The notes below the pieces were generated by a model. The model was not told where the DNA came from. It did no database searches and saw only the letters and a list, made by a program, of their open reading frames with translations. 46,537 nucleotides of DNA, taken from contig NZ_CAJSLV010000070.1 of the NCBI RefSeq assembly GCF_907177275.1, forward strand, positions 1-46,537, in the 5' to 3' direction. Source of the stretch: Actinacidiphila cocklensis. GTDB taxonomy: Bacteria; Actinomycetota; Actinomycetes; Streptomycetales; Streptomycetaceae. The position numbers and the translations under genes were made by a program. Below, piece after piece: positions 8,590 to 17,214 of this stretch; the first letter of the stretch is position 1; each line of letters starts with the position of its first letter.

Positions 8590-8874
8590 TCACCCAGGTG
8601 TGCGGGGAAGGTCCCGGCTGAACAGGAGGGGGTCCACCGTGACGGCGGTGGTACCGAGGGGCTCCGCGAGACGGCGGAGGGCGGATTCGGACAACCGAAT
8701 CCACCCGTGGCAGGGCCCCAGCGCGGCCCGCAGCCGCTGGTCGGTGGTGAAGGCCACCGCTGTCCGCGTGCCCACGGGAGTGCGCCACAGGCGGACGACG
8801 AGCCCCGCCGGGCCGTTGCGTACCGGCACGTAGAGCGGCCGGAGCCCGGCCGCGGGCTGGGCGTTGGCGTCCAT
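8590..8874 (-). CDS. SAV_915-like small protein of unknown function
   Basis: The protein has 94 residues from an ATG at 8874. It resembles the short SAV_915/SseB-like proteins common in streptomycetes: RPLYVPVRNGPAGLVVRLWR, then TAVAFTTDQRLRAALG, then WIRLSESALRRLAEPLG and TVDPLL. The frame extends to 9012, but the added part is Arg/Pro-rich and overlaps the leader of the divergent LysR gene. No ribosome-binding site is convincing. The function is unknown. Confidence 0.6.
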   Translation of the reverse strand: MDANAQPAAGLRPLYVPVRNGPAGLVVRLWRTPVGTRTAVAFTTDQRLRAALGPCHGWIRLSESALRRLAEPLGTTAVTVDPLLFSRDLPRTPG

Positions 8875-9016
8875 GGCAACCACCGTAACCCGCCGCGCCA
8901 CGAGCGCCTTCTCGTCGGCAGCCGGATTCGGCCGGTTCGCACACCAGCCGGGAGCACGGCGGCGCAACGCGGGAGTGCGCCGGGAGCGCGGCGGCGCGTG
9001 CAGGGCCGCCATCGGG

Positions 9017-10033
9017 GTGAACGGGTCCGGGGCCGGCAGCCTGCCGCAACCGGGCCGGCCGCCGTCCTGGCCGGCGTCCGGACGCGGCGCCCGGGGATCC
9101 CCTTACGATCACCGGGTTGAGCTGCGCCAGCTGAGGTATTTCGTCACCGTCGCCGAGGAGTTGCACTTCGGCAGGGCGGCCGAGCGGCTGCACATCGTGC
9201 AGTCGGCGGTGAGCCAGCAGGTGCGCCGGCTGGAGCGCGACCTCGGCGCCGACCTCCTCGACCGGTCGCCGCGGCACGTGCGGCTGACGCCGGCCGGCGC
9301 GGCGTTCCTGCCGGCCGCGCGGGCCGTGCTCGCCGCCGAGGAGCAGGCCAGGGCCGCCGTCGCGGACTTCACCGCGGCCCGCGCCGCCACCCTGCGGCTG
9401 GGCACCAGCAGCGGCCTGGGAAGCCACCTGGACCGGGTGCTCGGCGCCCTCGCGGAGCTTGCCCCCGACCTCGCCGTGGACCTGGTGTCGGCTCCGGCGG
9501 GCGACCGGCTCGGCCGGGTCGCGGCCGGGGACCTGGACGCCGCCTTCCTGCGCGGCCGGCCGCCGGAGGCCGTACCTGAGGGCGTGGAGGTCGTACCGCT
9601 GTGGCCCGACCCGCTGGTGGCCGTACTGCCCGCGCGGCACCGGCTCGCCGCCGGAGCGGACGTTGTGCTGGGTGAGCTGGCGGACCTGCCGCTGCGGCTG
9701 GTGCCGCGGCGGGAGAACCCGGCGCTGGTGGACCTGGTGCTCACCGCGTGCGGGGACGCCGGGTTCGAGCCGGTGCCGGGCGGCGGGTCGGGTGGTTCGC
9801 TGCAGGACACGCTCGCCGCGATCGGGGCCGGGGGCGACCGCTGGACGGTCGTCTACGCCTCGCAGGCGGCCCGGCTGCATGCGCCCCGGGTGGCCTTCCT
9901 GCCCTTCCGCGGTACCGGCCTCGCGCTGACCACCGCCCTTGCCGTCCCCGCGGGGCGGCCGTCCGCGGCGGTGCGTCTGCTGCTGCGGGCCTGCGCGCCG
10001 GAGGAGGCGCCGGGCGGCGATCTCGATACGTGA
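9017..10033 (+). CDS. LysR family transcriptional regulator
   Basis: The LysR N-terminal domain begins at 9116 (VELRQLRYFVTVAEELHFGR, then AERLHIVQSAVSQQVRRLERDLG) and continues into a substrate-binding domain (LRLGTSSGLGSHLDRVL, LPLRLVPRRENPALV), about 300 residues. The start is unclear: the homologous first codon is GTT, not a normal start, and the nearest in-frame GTG upstream is at 9017, adding 33 residues not typical of the family. A CTG at 9122 is another option. The target is unknown; the tautomerase gene 116 bases downstream is a candidate. Confidence 0.82.
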   Translation: MNGSGAGSLPQPGRPPSWPASGRGARGSPYDHRVELRQLRYFVTVAEELHFGRAAERLHIVQSAVSQQVRRLERDLGADLLDRSPRHVRLTPAGAAFLPAARAVLAAEEQARAAVADFTAARAATLRLGTSSGLGSHLDRVLGALAELAPDLAVDLVSAPAGDRLGRVAAGDLDAAFLRGRPPEAVPEGVEVVPLWPDPLVAVLPARHRLAAGADVVLGELADLPLRLVPRRENPALVDLVLTACGDAGFEPVPGGGSGGSLQDTLAAIGAGGDRWTVVYASQAARLHAPRVAFLPFRGTGLALTTALAVPAGRPSAAVRLLLRACAPEEAPGGDLDT

Positions 10034-10149
10034 TCGCTGTGCTCGCCGACTGCTCCTTGGTCCTGCCGCCGCCCCGCGGTGCACTGGAAGCACGCAGAAA
10101 GGGCGCCGGGGAAAGCCCCGAAGACCGCCCCTCACCAGGGAGTTCAGCC

Positions 10150-10332
10150 ATGCCGATCGTCACCGTGCAGCAGGGTCCGCGTACCGTCGAGCTCAAGCGG
10201 GACCTCGTACGCAAGATCACCGACGCCTTCGTGGACGCCTACCAGATCCCCGCCGAGACCGTGCAGGTGTGGATCCACGAGGTGCCCACCGACAGCTGGG
10301 GCGCGGCGGGCACGCTCACCGCGGACAAGTAG
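10150..10332 (+). CDS. 4-oxalocrotonate tautomerase family protein
   Basis: The protein has 60 residues, typical of 4-OT subunits. Pro follows the initiator Met (MPIVTVQQGPRTVELKR), the catalytic base once Met is removed. Family features continue with LVRKITDAFVDAYQIPAETVQVWIHE. An AGGGAG box precedes the ATG. These enzymes interconvert enol and keto acids and form small homo-oligomers. The substrate is not evident. A strong hairpin follows the gene, so it is probably mono- or bicistronic with the LysR gene. Confidence 0.85.
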   Translation: MPIVTVQQGPRTVELKRDLVRKITDAFVDAYQIPAETVQVWIHEVPTDSWGAAGTLTADK

Positions 10333-10343
10333 CGCGCAGCAGG

Positions 10344-10392
10344 CCGCCCCGCCGGAAGTCGCGTACGGGGGTCGCGATTTCCGGCGGGGCGG
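10344..10392. terminator. Strong bidirectional hairpin terminator
   Basis: CCGCCCCGCCGGAAGTCGCG at 10344-10363 pairs with CGCGATTTCCGGCGGGGCGG at 10373-10392, with 19 of 20 pairs and a 9-base loop. It lies between the rightward tautomerase gene and the leftward MFS gene, so it can end both. Confidence 0.85.
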
Positions 10393-10508
10393 CGGTGTGC
10401 GGGGGGCCGGCGGTACCGGGTGTCCCGTCCCCACGATGACCCGGTGACCGGCCCCCGGACCCGGCGCCGTCCGCTCAGTCGGCGACGGGTGCTGAGGGGG
10501 CGTTGCGC

Positions 10509-12035
10509 TTACATGTGCACGGCGGCCGGGGCGCCCTGCTCGCTCGGCGCGGGGCGGCCGCTGCGGTACATGAACAGCGACAGCACACCGCCGAAGGCGA
10601 GCAGCGCGGCCGACCACCAGTACGCGGTCGAGTAGCTGTGCAGTGCCGCGTTCGGCAGCGCCGCCTTGCCCGTGTGGTGGGCCAGGTAGGACGTCGCGGC
10701 GCTCGCCGCCAGCGTGTTCAGCAGCGCGGTGCCGATCGAACCGCCCACCTGCTGCATCGTGTTGACCGCGGCCGAGGCCACGCCCGCGTCCTGCTCGCCG
10801 ACCCGCTCGGTCGCCACGCTCATCGCGGCCGGTATCACCAGGCCGAGGCCGAAGCCGATCACCAGCAGCGGGGGCAGGATGTTCGCCGCGTAGGTGCTGC
10901 TGAGGTCGAGGGTGGTCAGCCAGGCCATGCCCGCCGCACCCATCACCATGCCCAGCGGCACGATCGCCCGCGGGCCGAGCTTCGGCAGCAGCGTGTTGGT
11001 GGCCAGCTGGGCCGCCACCATCAGGGCGCCGATCATCGGCAGGAAGCCGAGGCCGGTGCTGACCGGGGAGTAGTTCAGCGACTGCTGGAGGTAGTACGTC
11101 AGGAAGAGGAAGACACCGAACATTCCGGCGCCGGAGACCGCGAGGACCGTGAAGGACGCGCCGCGGTTGCGGTCCAGCAGCACGCGCATCGGCAGCAGCG
11201 GGTGCTCCGCGCGGGTCTGCCACCAGCTGAAGGCTCCCACCAGCACGGCGCCCACCACCAGGAAGCCCCAGGTCATCGGGGAGCCCCAGTGGTGCTTCTC
11301 GGCGTTCGAGAAGCCGAAGACGACGAGGAACAGGCCGACGGTGACCAGCAGGGTGCCCGGCAGGTCGAGCTTGGGCCGGTTGGCGGGGGCGCCCTTGCGC
11401 AGGAAGGCCATGCCGCCGAGGAAGGCGACGACGGCGAAGATCAGGTTCACGTACAGCGTCCAGCGCCAGCTCAGGTGCTCGGTGAGCACGCCGCCGAGCA
11501 GCAGGCCCACGCCGCCGCCCGCACCGGCGATGGCGCCGTAGATGCCGAAGGCCTTCGCGCGCTCCTTGGCGTCGGTGAAGGTCGTGTTGAGCAGCGACAG
11601 CGCCGCGGGGGCGAGCAGGGCGCCGAACAGGCCCTGGAGGGCGCGGCCGGTGACCAGGATCTCGAAGTTCTGCGCGGCGCCGGCCAGTGCGGAGGCGGCG
11701 GCGAATCCGACGACGCCGACCTGGAAGACGATCTTCCGGCCGACCAGGTCGGCCAGCCGGCCGCCGAGCAGCAGCAACGAGCCGAAGGAGAGGGAGTATG
11801 CGGTGACGATCCACTGCCGGTTGCCGTCGGAGAAGTCGAGCGCCTTCTGCGCGGAGGGCAGCGCGATGTTCACGACGGTGGCGTCGAGGACCACCATCAG
11901 CTGGGCGACGGCGATGACGGCCAGCACCCACCAGCGGTGGTTGGCCTTCTCGGTGGGCGGGCCAGGAGGGCTGTCCTGTGCGGAGGACTTGGTGAGCCGG
12001 TCGACGGGGACGTCGGCGGCGGAAGGGGAGGACAT
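10509..12035 (-). CDS. MFS drug exporter, DHA2 (EmrB/QacA) type
   Basis: The protein has 508 residues with about 14 hydrophobic segments, the DHA2 topology. Family motifs include LDATVVNIALPSAQ (motif D1), GGRLADLVGRKIVFQ (motif A) and GAIAGAGGGVGLLLGGVL (motif C). The ATG at 12035 has an AGGAGCG box; the frame upstream of it crosses the promoter. DHA2 proteins export drugs or metabolites using the proton gradient. Two perfect palindromes sit 50-115 bases upstream, as expected for control by a TetR-type repressor, but no such gene is adjacent. The substrate cannot be told. Confidence 0.9.
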   Translation of the reverse strand: MSSPSAADVPVDRLTKSSAQDSPPGPPTEKANHRWWVLAVIAVAQLMVVLDATVVNIALPSAQKALDFSDGNRQWIVTAYSLSFGSLLLLGGRLADLVGRKIVFQVGVVGFAAASALAGAAQNFEILVTGRALQGLFGALLAPAALSLLNTTFTDAKERAKAFGIYGAIAGAGGGVGLLLGGVLTEHLSWRWTLYVNLIFAVVAFLGGMAFLRKGAPANRPKLDLPGTLLVTVGLFLVVFGFSNAEKHHWGSPMTWGFLVVGAVLVGAFSWWQTRAEHPLLPMRVLLDRNRGASFTVLAVSGAGMFGVFLFLTYYLQQSLNYSPVSTGLGFLPMIGALMVAAQLATNTLLPKLGPRAIVPLGMVMGAAGMAWLTTLDLSSTYAANILPPLLVIGFGLGLVIPAAMSVATERVGEQDAGVASAAVNTMQQVGGSIGTALLNTLAASAATSYLAHHTGKAALPNAALHSYSTAYWWSAALLAFGGVLSLFMYRSGRPAPSEQGAPAAVHM

Positions 12036-12087
12036 CAGGCAACGCTCCTGAGGTGGGACGAGGAGTAGGCTGTTACCGCAGGAAAGA

Positions 12088-12148
12088 ACGAAACGGTTTC
12101 GTACTCCACTGACCGTACGTCCGCCACTATCGAAACGCAAACGTTTCG
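12088..12148. promoter_or_regulatory. Paired palindromic operators upstream of the MFS exporter
   Basis: ACGAAACGGTTTCGT at 12088-12102 is a perfect palindrome around one central base. CGAAACG (12131-12137) and CGTTTCG (12142-12148) form a second perfect inverted repeat with a 4-base spacer. Both share the CGAAAC/GTTTCG core. This is typical of TetR-family operators; the regulator is not in the window next to the gene. Confidence 0.65.
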
Positions 12149-12196
12149 CTCCTGCCCCGCGTGTGCGCCTGATCACACGGCCCGCGGCCCGCTGTC

Positions 12197-12853
12197 CTAC
12201 GTGTCGGCGCGGCCCGTCACCGCGACCGCCACACCCAGTCCGATCATCGCGAGCCCGCCGGTCCCGCCGACCGCCGCCATCCGCCGCGGCGAGCTGGCGA
12301 ACCAGTTGCGGGCGGCCGAAGCGGTCAGCGCCCAGAGGCTGTCGCAGAGCAGCGCGATGGCGGTGAACACCAGGCCGAGCAGCAGCATCTGCTCGTGTAC
12401 GCGGCCGGCGTCGCGGTTCACGAACTGCGGCAGGACGGCCGCGAAGAACACCATCGTCTTGGGGTTGGTGACCCCGACGACGAAGCCCTCCCAGAGGGTG
12501 CGCAGGTCGCCCCTGCGGGGCGGCGCCGCGCCCTTCTCGTCCTCGTCCCGCAGCGCCGCGGACAGTGCGCCGCGGTGGTGGAACGCCTTCACGCCCAGGA
12601 AGACCAGGTAGGCCGCGCCGGCCAGCTTGAGCGCCACGAAGAGCGCGACCGAGCGCGACACGATCTCGCCGAGGCCCAGCGAGACCAGGGCGATCAGGGC
12701 GTAGGCCCCGATCGCGTTGCCGACCACGCTGCCGAGGGCCGTACGCCGGCCGTGCGCGAGGGCGCGGCCCAGTACGAACAGCACGCTGGGGCCGGGGATC
12801 AGCACCAGCACCAATGACATCGCGGCGAAGCCGCCCACCCGATCGATCGTCAC
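12197..12853 (-). CDS. LysE/RhtB family exporter
   Basis: The protein has 218 residues from a GTG at 12853 and about six membrane segments. Family signatures are LVLIPGPSVLFVLGRALAHGRR near the N-terminus and GFVVGVTNPKTMVFFAAVLPQF in the middle. The frame extends upstream, but that part is Arg/Pro-rich with no homology. A GAGG box directly abuts the GTG, so the downstream ATG in GGFAAMSLV is an alternative start. Members export amino acids or homoserine lactones. It stands alone between the MFS and LuxR genes. Confidence 0.87.
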   Translation of the reverse strand: MTIDRVGGFAAMSLVLVLIPGPSVLFVLGRALAHGRRTALGSVVGNAIGAYALIALVSLGLGEIVSRSVALFVALKLAGAAYLVFLGVKAFHHRGALSAALRDEDEKGAAPPRRGDLRTLWEGFVVGVTNPKTMVFFAAVLPQFVNRDAGRVHEQMLLLGLVFTAIALLCDSLWALTASAARNWFASSPRRMAAVGGTGGLAMIGLGVAVAVTGRADT

Positions 12854-12924
12854 CCTCGGCACGCTACTCCGCCCCCTGCGCCGCCGCGCCCGGTTTTCCC
12901 GGGGCGGGACCTTGCGGACCCGCC

Positions 12925-13770
12925 CTACGGGAGCAGGCCCGCGCGGCGGGCGGTGGTGACGGCTTCGAGGCGGGTATGGGCGCCCAGCTTGCGCATGGCC
13001 GAGCGCAGGTAGGACTTGACGGTCTCCGGGCGGAGGCGGAGGCGGACCGCCGCGGCGGAGTTGGTCGCGCCCGAGGCGACGCTCGCGAGCACGTCCAGCT
13101 CGCGCGGGGTCAGCTGGACGACGGGCCCGGCGGGGGAGGAAGCCGGCGCCGCGGCCGAGGCCAGGCGCGCGCACGCGGTCAGCAGCTCCTGGCGGAGCCG
13201 CTGGTCGGGGATGCGCACCGCCAGCGCCCGCAGTTCGGCGTGCGCCTCGCGCACCTCCTCCCAGGCCCGCGGGTCCGCCGCGACCGGCCCCTGGCAGGAC
13301 GCCAGCAGCCGCCGGGCCTCGTCCCGTACCGCGAGTGCCTGCTCCAGGTCGCGCGCCGCGTCGATCGCGGCGGCCAGCGGCCGGTCACCGAGGGCGTACG
13401 GCTGGCGCAGCGCCCCGTAGAGCACCCCGCGCACCTGCCGGTGCACCACGACCGGCACGGCGAGCACCGACCGCAGCCCCTCCCCGGCGACGGCGGCGTC
13501 GTACTCGTGGCTGATCGCGCGCGAGGAGCCGTAGTCGGTCACCGCGTAGGGCCGCCCCAGGGCGAGGGTCTTGCCGCCGAGCCCGTTCCCGGTGCGCACC
13601 GCCAGGCCGCGCAGCGAGTCCGTGTCGGCCCCCGCGAGCTCGCTGATCCGGAACTGCTGCGCGCCGGCGCTCGACACCAGCCCGCCGAAGGCCACCGGAA
13701 GCAGCCCTGACCTGCGCATCCGCAGCAGGGCAGCCCGCATGTCCATGGCCTCGCCACGACTGCCGTCCAC
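12925..13770 (-). CDS. GAF-domain LuxR-type transcriptional regulator
   Basis: The protein has 281 residues. The N-terminal two thirds look like a GAF sensor (LRSVLAVPVVVHRQVRGVLYGALR), and the C-terminus is a LuxR/GerE helix-turn-helix (LTPRELDVLASVASGATNSAAAV, then RPETVKSYLRSAMRKLGAHTR). The start could be the GTG at 13770 or the in-frame ATGs a few codons later. It diverges from the two acyl-CoA synthetase genes across 89 bases holding a perfect inverted repeat, so it probably controls them in response to an aromatic or fatty acid ligand. That role is inferred from position only. Confidence 0.85.
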   Translation of the reverse strand: MDGSRGEAMDMRAALLRMRRSGLLPVAFGGLVSSAGAQQFRISELAGADTDSLRGLAVRTGNGLGGKTLALGRPYAVTDYGSSRAISHEYDAAVAGEGLRSVLAVPVVVHRQVRGVLYGALRQPYALGDRPLAAAIDAARDLEQALAVRDEARRLLASCQGPVAADPRAWEEVREAHAELRALAVRIPDQRLRQELLTACARLASAAAPASSPAGPVVQLTPRELDVLASVASGATNSAAAVRLRLRPETVKSYLRSAMRKLGAHTRLEAVTTARRAGLLP

Positions 13771-13785
13771 CGCGCCACCTCCTCA

Positions 13786-13820
13786 CCCCCGTCCGGGGGT
13801 AGTGAGACCCACGTCACTAC
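13786..13820. promoter_or_regulatory. Inverted repeats in the divergent LuxR/acyl-CoA synthetase promoter
   Basis: GTAGTGA (13799-13805) and TCACTAC (13814-13820) form a perfect 7-base inverted repeat with an 8-base spacer. A CCCCC-GTCC-GGGGG hairpin (13786-13799) adjoins it. The site sits between the start of the GAF-LuxR gene and the start of the first ligase gene, a natural operator position. Confidence 0.55.
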
Positions 13821-13859
13821 CGCACGATGCTACCGAGGGGACATCCACGAGGAGGACAC

Positions 13860-15536
13860 ATGGCGGCATCGGACGCGACCGGGGCATTCCGGGCCGCCCG
13901 GGACTTCCTGCTGCGGCACCGCGAGGACTATACGGCGGCCCGCGACGGCTTCCGCTGGCCGACCCCGGAGCACTTCAACTGGGCACTGGACTGGTTCGAC
14001 GTGATCGCCGCGGGCAACGAACGCCCGGCCCTGTGGATCGTCGAGGAGGACGGCACCGAGTCGCTGATCTCCTTCCGCGAGATGTCCGACCGCTCCGACC
14101 GGGTCGCGTCCTGGCTGCGGGCGCGCGGGGTGCGCGCCGGCGACCGGGTGCTGCTGATGCTGGGCAACCAGATCGAGCAGTGGGAGTCCGCGCTGGCGCT
14201 GATGAAGCTGCGGGCGGTGGTCATCCCGGCGACCCCGCTGCTCGGCCCCGCCGACCTGCGGGACCGTATCGGCCGCGGGCAGGCGCGGCACGCGATCGTG
14301 CGGGCCGCGGACACCGCGAAGTTCGACGAGGTCCCCGGCGACTACACCCGGATCGCGGTCGGCGGCGACGCACCGGTGCCCTGGGCGGCGTACGAGGAGG
14401 CGTACGCGACCCCGCCGGGCTTCAGCCCCGACGGGCCGACCGCCGGGTCCGACCCCCTGATGCTCTACTTCACCTCCGGTACCACCGCGCAGCCCAAGCT
14501 GGTCGAGCACACCCACATCTCGTATCCGATCGGGCACCTGGCCACGATGTACTGGATCGGGCTGCGCCCGGGCGACGTGCATCTGAACATCTCGTCACCC
14601 GGCTGGGCCAAGCACGCCTGGTCGAGTCTGTTCGCGCCGTGGAACGCCGAGGCGACGGTCTTCGTGCACAACTACACGCGGTTCGACCCGGTACGCCTGA
14701 TGGCCGAGATGGACCGCTGCGGGGTGACCAGCTTCTGCGCGCCGCCCACGGTGTGGCGGATGCTGATCCAGGCCGACCTGAGCGCGCTGTCCAGCCCGCC
14801 GCGGGAGGCGGTCGCGGCCGGCGAGCCGCTCAACCCCGAGGTGATCGAGCACGTACGGCGGCTGTGGGGCGTCCTGATCAGGGACGGCTTCGGGCAGACC
14901 GAGACCGCGGTGCAGGTCGCCAACACCCCGGGGCAGCTGGTCAAGGCCGGCTCGATGGGGCGCCCGACGCCCGGCTACACGGTGACCCTGCTCGACCCGG
15001 TGACCGGCGTGCCGGCGAACGAGGGCGAGATCTGCCTCGACCTGAGCAGCCGCCCGGTCGGCCTGATGACCGGCTACGCGGGCGACCCGGAGCGCACCGA
15101 GGAGGCGATGGGCGGCGGCTACTACCGCACCGGCGACATCGGCAGCCGGGACGCCGACGGCTACATCACCTACGTCGGCCGCGCGGACGACGTCTTCAAG
15201 TCCAGCGACTACAAGATCAGCCCGTTCGAGCTGGAGAGCGCGCTGCTGGAGCACGAGGCGGTCGCCGAGGCCGCCGTGGTGCCCGCGCCCGACGACCTGC
15301 GGCTGGCGGTCCCGAAGGCGTACGTGGTGCTCGCCGAGGGCTGGGCGCCGGACGGCGGGACCGCCAAGGCGATCTTCGCGCACTCGCGCTCCGTGCTCGC
15401 GCCGTACAAGCGCATCAGGCGGCTGGAGTTCGCACCGCTGCCCAAGACCGTCTCGGGCAAGATCCGCCGGATCGAGCTGCGCGAGGCGACGATGCACGAC
15501 GGCAGTGCCGAATTCCACGAGGAGGACCACCGGTGA
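13860..15536 (+). CDS. Acyl-CoA synthetase (AMP-binding enzyme, medium-chain/ACSM-like)
   Basis: The protein has 558 residues. The ATG at 13860 has a GAGGAGGA box; an in-frame start at 13827 has none. ANL superfamily motifs are present: the P-loop-like FTSGTTAQPKLVEH, the adenylate motif DGFGQTETA, YYRTGDIGSRDADGYI, and the C-terminal catalytic lysine region LPKTVSGKIRR. It activates a carboxylic acid through an acyl-AMP to acyl-CoA. Similarity is closest to medium-chain or benzoate-type ligases by motif pattern; the substrate is uncertain. The next ligase overlaps its stop by four bases. Confidence 0.9.
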   Translation: MAASDATGAFRAARDFLLRHREDYTAARDGFRWPTPEHFNWALDWFDVIAAGNERPALWIVEEDGTESLISFREMSDRSDRVASWLRARGVRAGDRVLLMLGNQIEQWESALALMKLRAVVIPATPLLGPADLRDRIGRGQARHAIVRAADTAKFDEVPGDYTRIAVGGDAPVPWAAYEEAYATPPGFSPDGPTAGSDPLMLYFTSGTTAQPKLVEHTHISYPIGHLATMYWIGLRPGDVHLNISSPGWAKHAWSSLFAPWNAEATVFVHNYTRFDPVRLMAEMDRCGVTSFCAPPTVWRMLIQADLSALSSPPREAVAAGEPLNPEVIEHVRRLWGVLIRDGFGQTETAVQVANTPGQLVKAGSMGRPTPGYTVTLLDPVTGVPANEGEICLDLSSRPVGLMTGYAGDPERTEEAMGGGYYRTGDIGSRDADGYITYVGRADDVFKSSDYKISPFELESALLEHEAVAEAAVVPAPDDLRLAVPKAYVVLAEGWAPDGGTAKAIFAHSRSVLAPYKRIRRLEFAPLPKTVSGKIRRIELREATMHDGSAEFHEEDHR

Positions 15537-17188
15537 CCGCCGAGCCCTCGTACTCACACGGAACCGGGAGTACTCCATTGCTCGGCGACACGATCGGCCG
15601 CAATCTCGACCGGGCCATCACCGCCCACCCCGACCGCGAGGTGCTGGTCGACGTGCCCAGCGGCCGCCGCTGGACGTACGCCGAGTTCGGCCGCGCGGTC
15701 GACGACGTGGCCCGCGGACTGGCCGCGGGCGGAGTGCTCAAGGGCGACCGGGTCGGCATCTGGGCGGTCAACTGCCCGGAGTGGGTGCTGGTGCAGTACG
15801 CCACCGCCCGGCTCGGCGCGATCATGGTGAACATCAACCCGGCCTACCGCCTGCACGAACTGGCCTACGCCCTGCGGCAGTCCGGCGTCTCGGTGCTGAT
15901 CGCCTCCACCGAGCACCGGGGCAGCGACTACCGCGTGATGTCCGCCGAGGTCCGCGTCAACTGCCCGGACCTGCGCGAGGTCGTGCACATCGGCGACCCG
16001 TCGTGGGACGCCATGGCGGCCGCGGGCGAGAGTCTCGACCAGGGCTATCTGGCCGACGTCGAGGCGACGTTGAGCTGCGACGACCCGGTCAACATCCAGT
16101 ACACCTCGGGCACCACCGGCTTCCCCAAGGGCGCCACCCTCTCGCACCACAACATCCTCAACAACGGCTACTTCGTGGGCGACACGGTCGGCTACTGCGA
16201 GCAGGACCGGATCTGCCTGCCGGTGCCCTTCTACCACTGCTTCGGCATGGTGATGGGCAACCTCGGCGCCACCTCGCACGCCGCCTGCATCGTCATCCCC
16301 GCCCCGTCCTTCGACGCGGCCGCCACCCTGCGCGCGGTCCAGCAGGAGCGCTGCACCTCGCTCTACGGCGTCCCCACGATGTTCATCGCCGAGCTGGCCC
16401 TGCCGGCCTTCGCCGAATACGACCTCAGCTCGCTGCGCACCGGCATCATGGCCGGGTCGCCGTGCCCGGTCGAGGTGATGAAGCGGGTGATGGCCGAGAT
16501 GCACATGGCCGAGGTGTCCATCTGCTACGGGATGACCGAGACCTCCCCGGTGTCCACCCAGACCCGGCGCGACGACACGCTGGAGCACCGCACCGCCACC
16601 GTCGGCAGGGCGCTGCCGCACATCGAGGTCAAGGTGGTGGACCCCTCGTCGGGGGTCACACTGCCGCGCGGCACTGCCGGTGAGCTGTGCACGCGCGGCT
16701 ATTCGGTGATGCTGGGCTACTGGGACGAGCCGGACCGTACGGCCGAGGCGGTGGACGGCGGGCGGTGGATGCACACCGGCGACCTCGCGGTGATGCGCGA
16801 CGACGGCTACGTGGCGATCGTCGGCCGTATCAAGGACATGATCATCAGGGGCGGCGAGAACGTCTATCCGCGGGAGGTCGAGGAGTTCCTCTACGGCCAT
16901 CCCAAGGTCGCCGACGTGCAGGTGGTCGGGGTGCCCGACGACACCTTCGGCGAGGAGATCCTTGCCTGCGTCATCCCCCGGGACCCTGCCGACCCGCCGA
17001 GCCTCGGCGAGATCACCGCCTACTGCGAGGGCCGGCTCGCCCACTTCAAGGTCCCCCGCCACCTGCGGGTGCTGGACGCCTTCCCGATGACGGTCAGCGG
17101 CAAGGTCAGGAAGGTGGAGCTGCGGGCGGACTTCACGCACGGGGACGGCGGCGACCTGGGGGACGCCGGGGTCACACCAGGGGCATGA
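15533..17188 (+). CDS. Fatty-acyl-CoA synthetase (AMP-binding enzyme, ACSF2-like)
   Basis: The protein has 551 residues from a GTG at 15533 that overlaps the previous stop (GTGA). The frame is open from 13571, but the upstream part is a shadow of the first ligase. Motifs: QYTSGTTGFPKGATLSHHN, CYGMTETSPVSTQ, WMHTGDLAVMRDDGYV, GRIKDMIIRGGENVYP, and FPMTVSGKVRKVELR with the catalytic Lys. It should act with the first ligase on related acids, for example in fatty or aromatic acid catabolism. It ends next to the glyoxylate carboligase remnant. Confidence 0.9.
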   Translation: MTAEPSYSHGTGSTPLLGDTIGRNLDRAITAHPDREVLVDVPSGRRWTYAEFGRAVDDVARGLAAGGVLKGDRVGIWAVNCPEWVLVQYATARLGAIMVNINPAYRLHELAYALRQSGVSVLIASTEHRGSDYRVMSAEVRVNCPDLREVVHIGDPSWDAMAAAGESLDQGYLADVEATLSCDDPVNIQYTSGTTGFPKGATLSHHNILNNGYFVGDTVGYCEQDRICLPVPFYHCFGMVMGNLGATSHAACIVIPAPSFDAAATLRAVQQERCTSLYGVPTMFIAELALPAFAEYDLSSLRTGIMAGSPCPVEVMKRVMAEMHMAEVSICYGMTETSPVSTQTRRDDTLEHRTATVGRALPHIEVKVVDPSSGVTLPRGTAGELCTRGYSVMLGYWDEPDRTAEAVDGGRWMHTGDLAVMRDDGYVAIVGRIKDMIIRGGENVYPREVEEFLYGHPKVADVQVVGVPDDTFGEEILACVIPRDPADPPSLGEITAYCEGRLAHFKVPRHLRVLDAFPMTVSGKVRKVELRADFTHGDGGDLGDAGVTPGA

Positions 17189-17214
17189 CGGCGGTCGGGG
17201 CGTGCCCCGGCTCG

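Noticed and set aside
13571..17188. A 1205-codon open frame that could be read as a very large fusion protein
   Set aside because: Its first two thirds are a shadow frame of the first acyl-CoA synthetase. Only the part from GTG 15533 has homology (second ligase).
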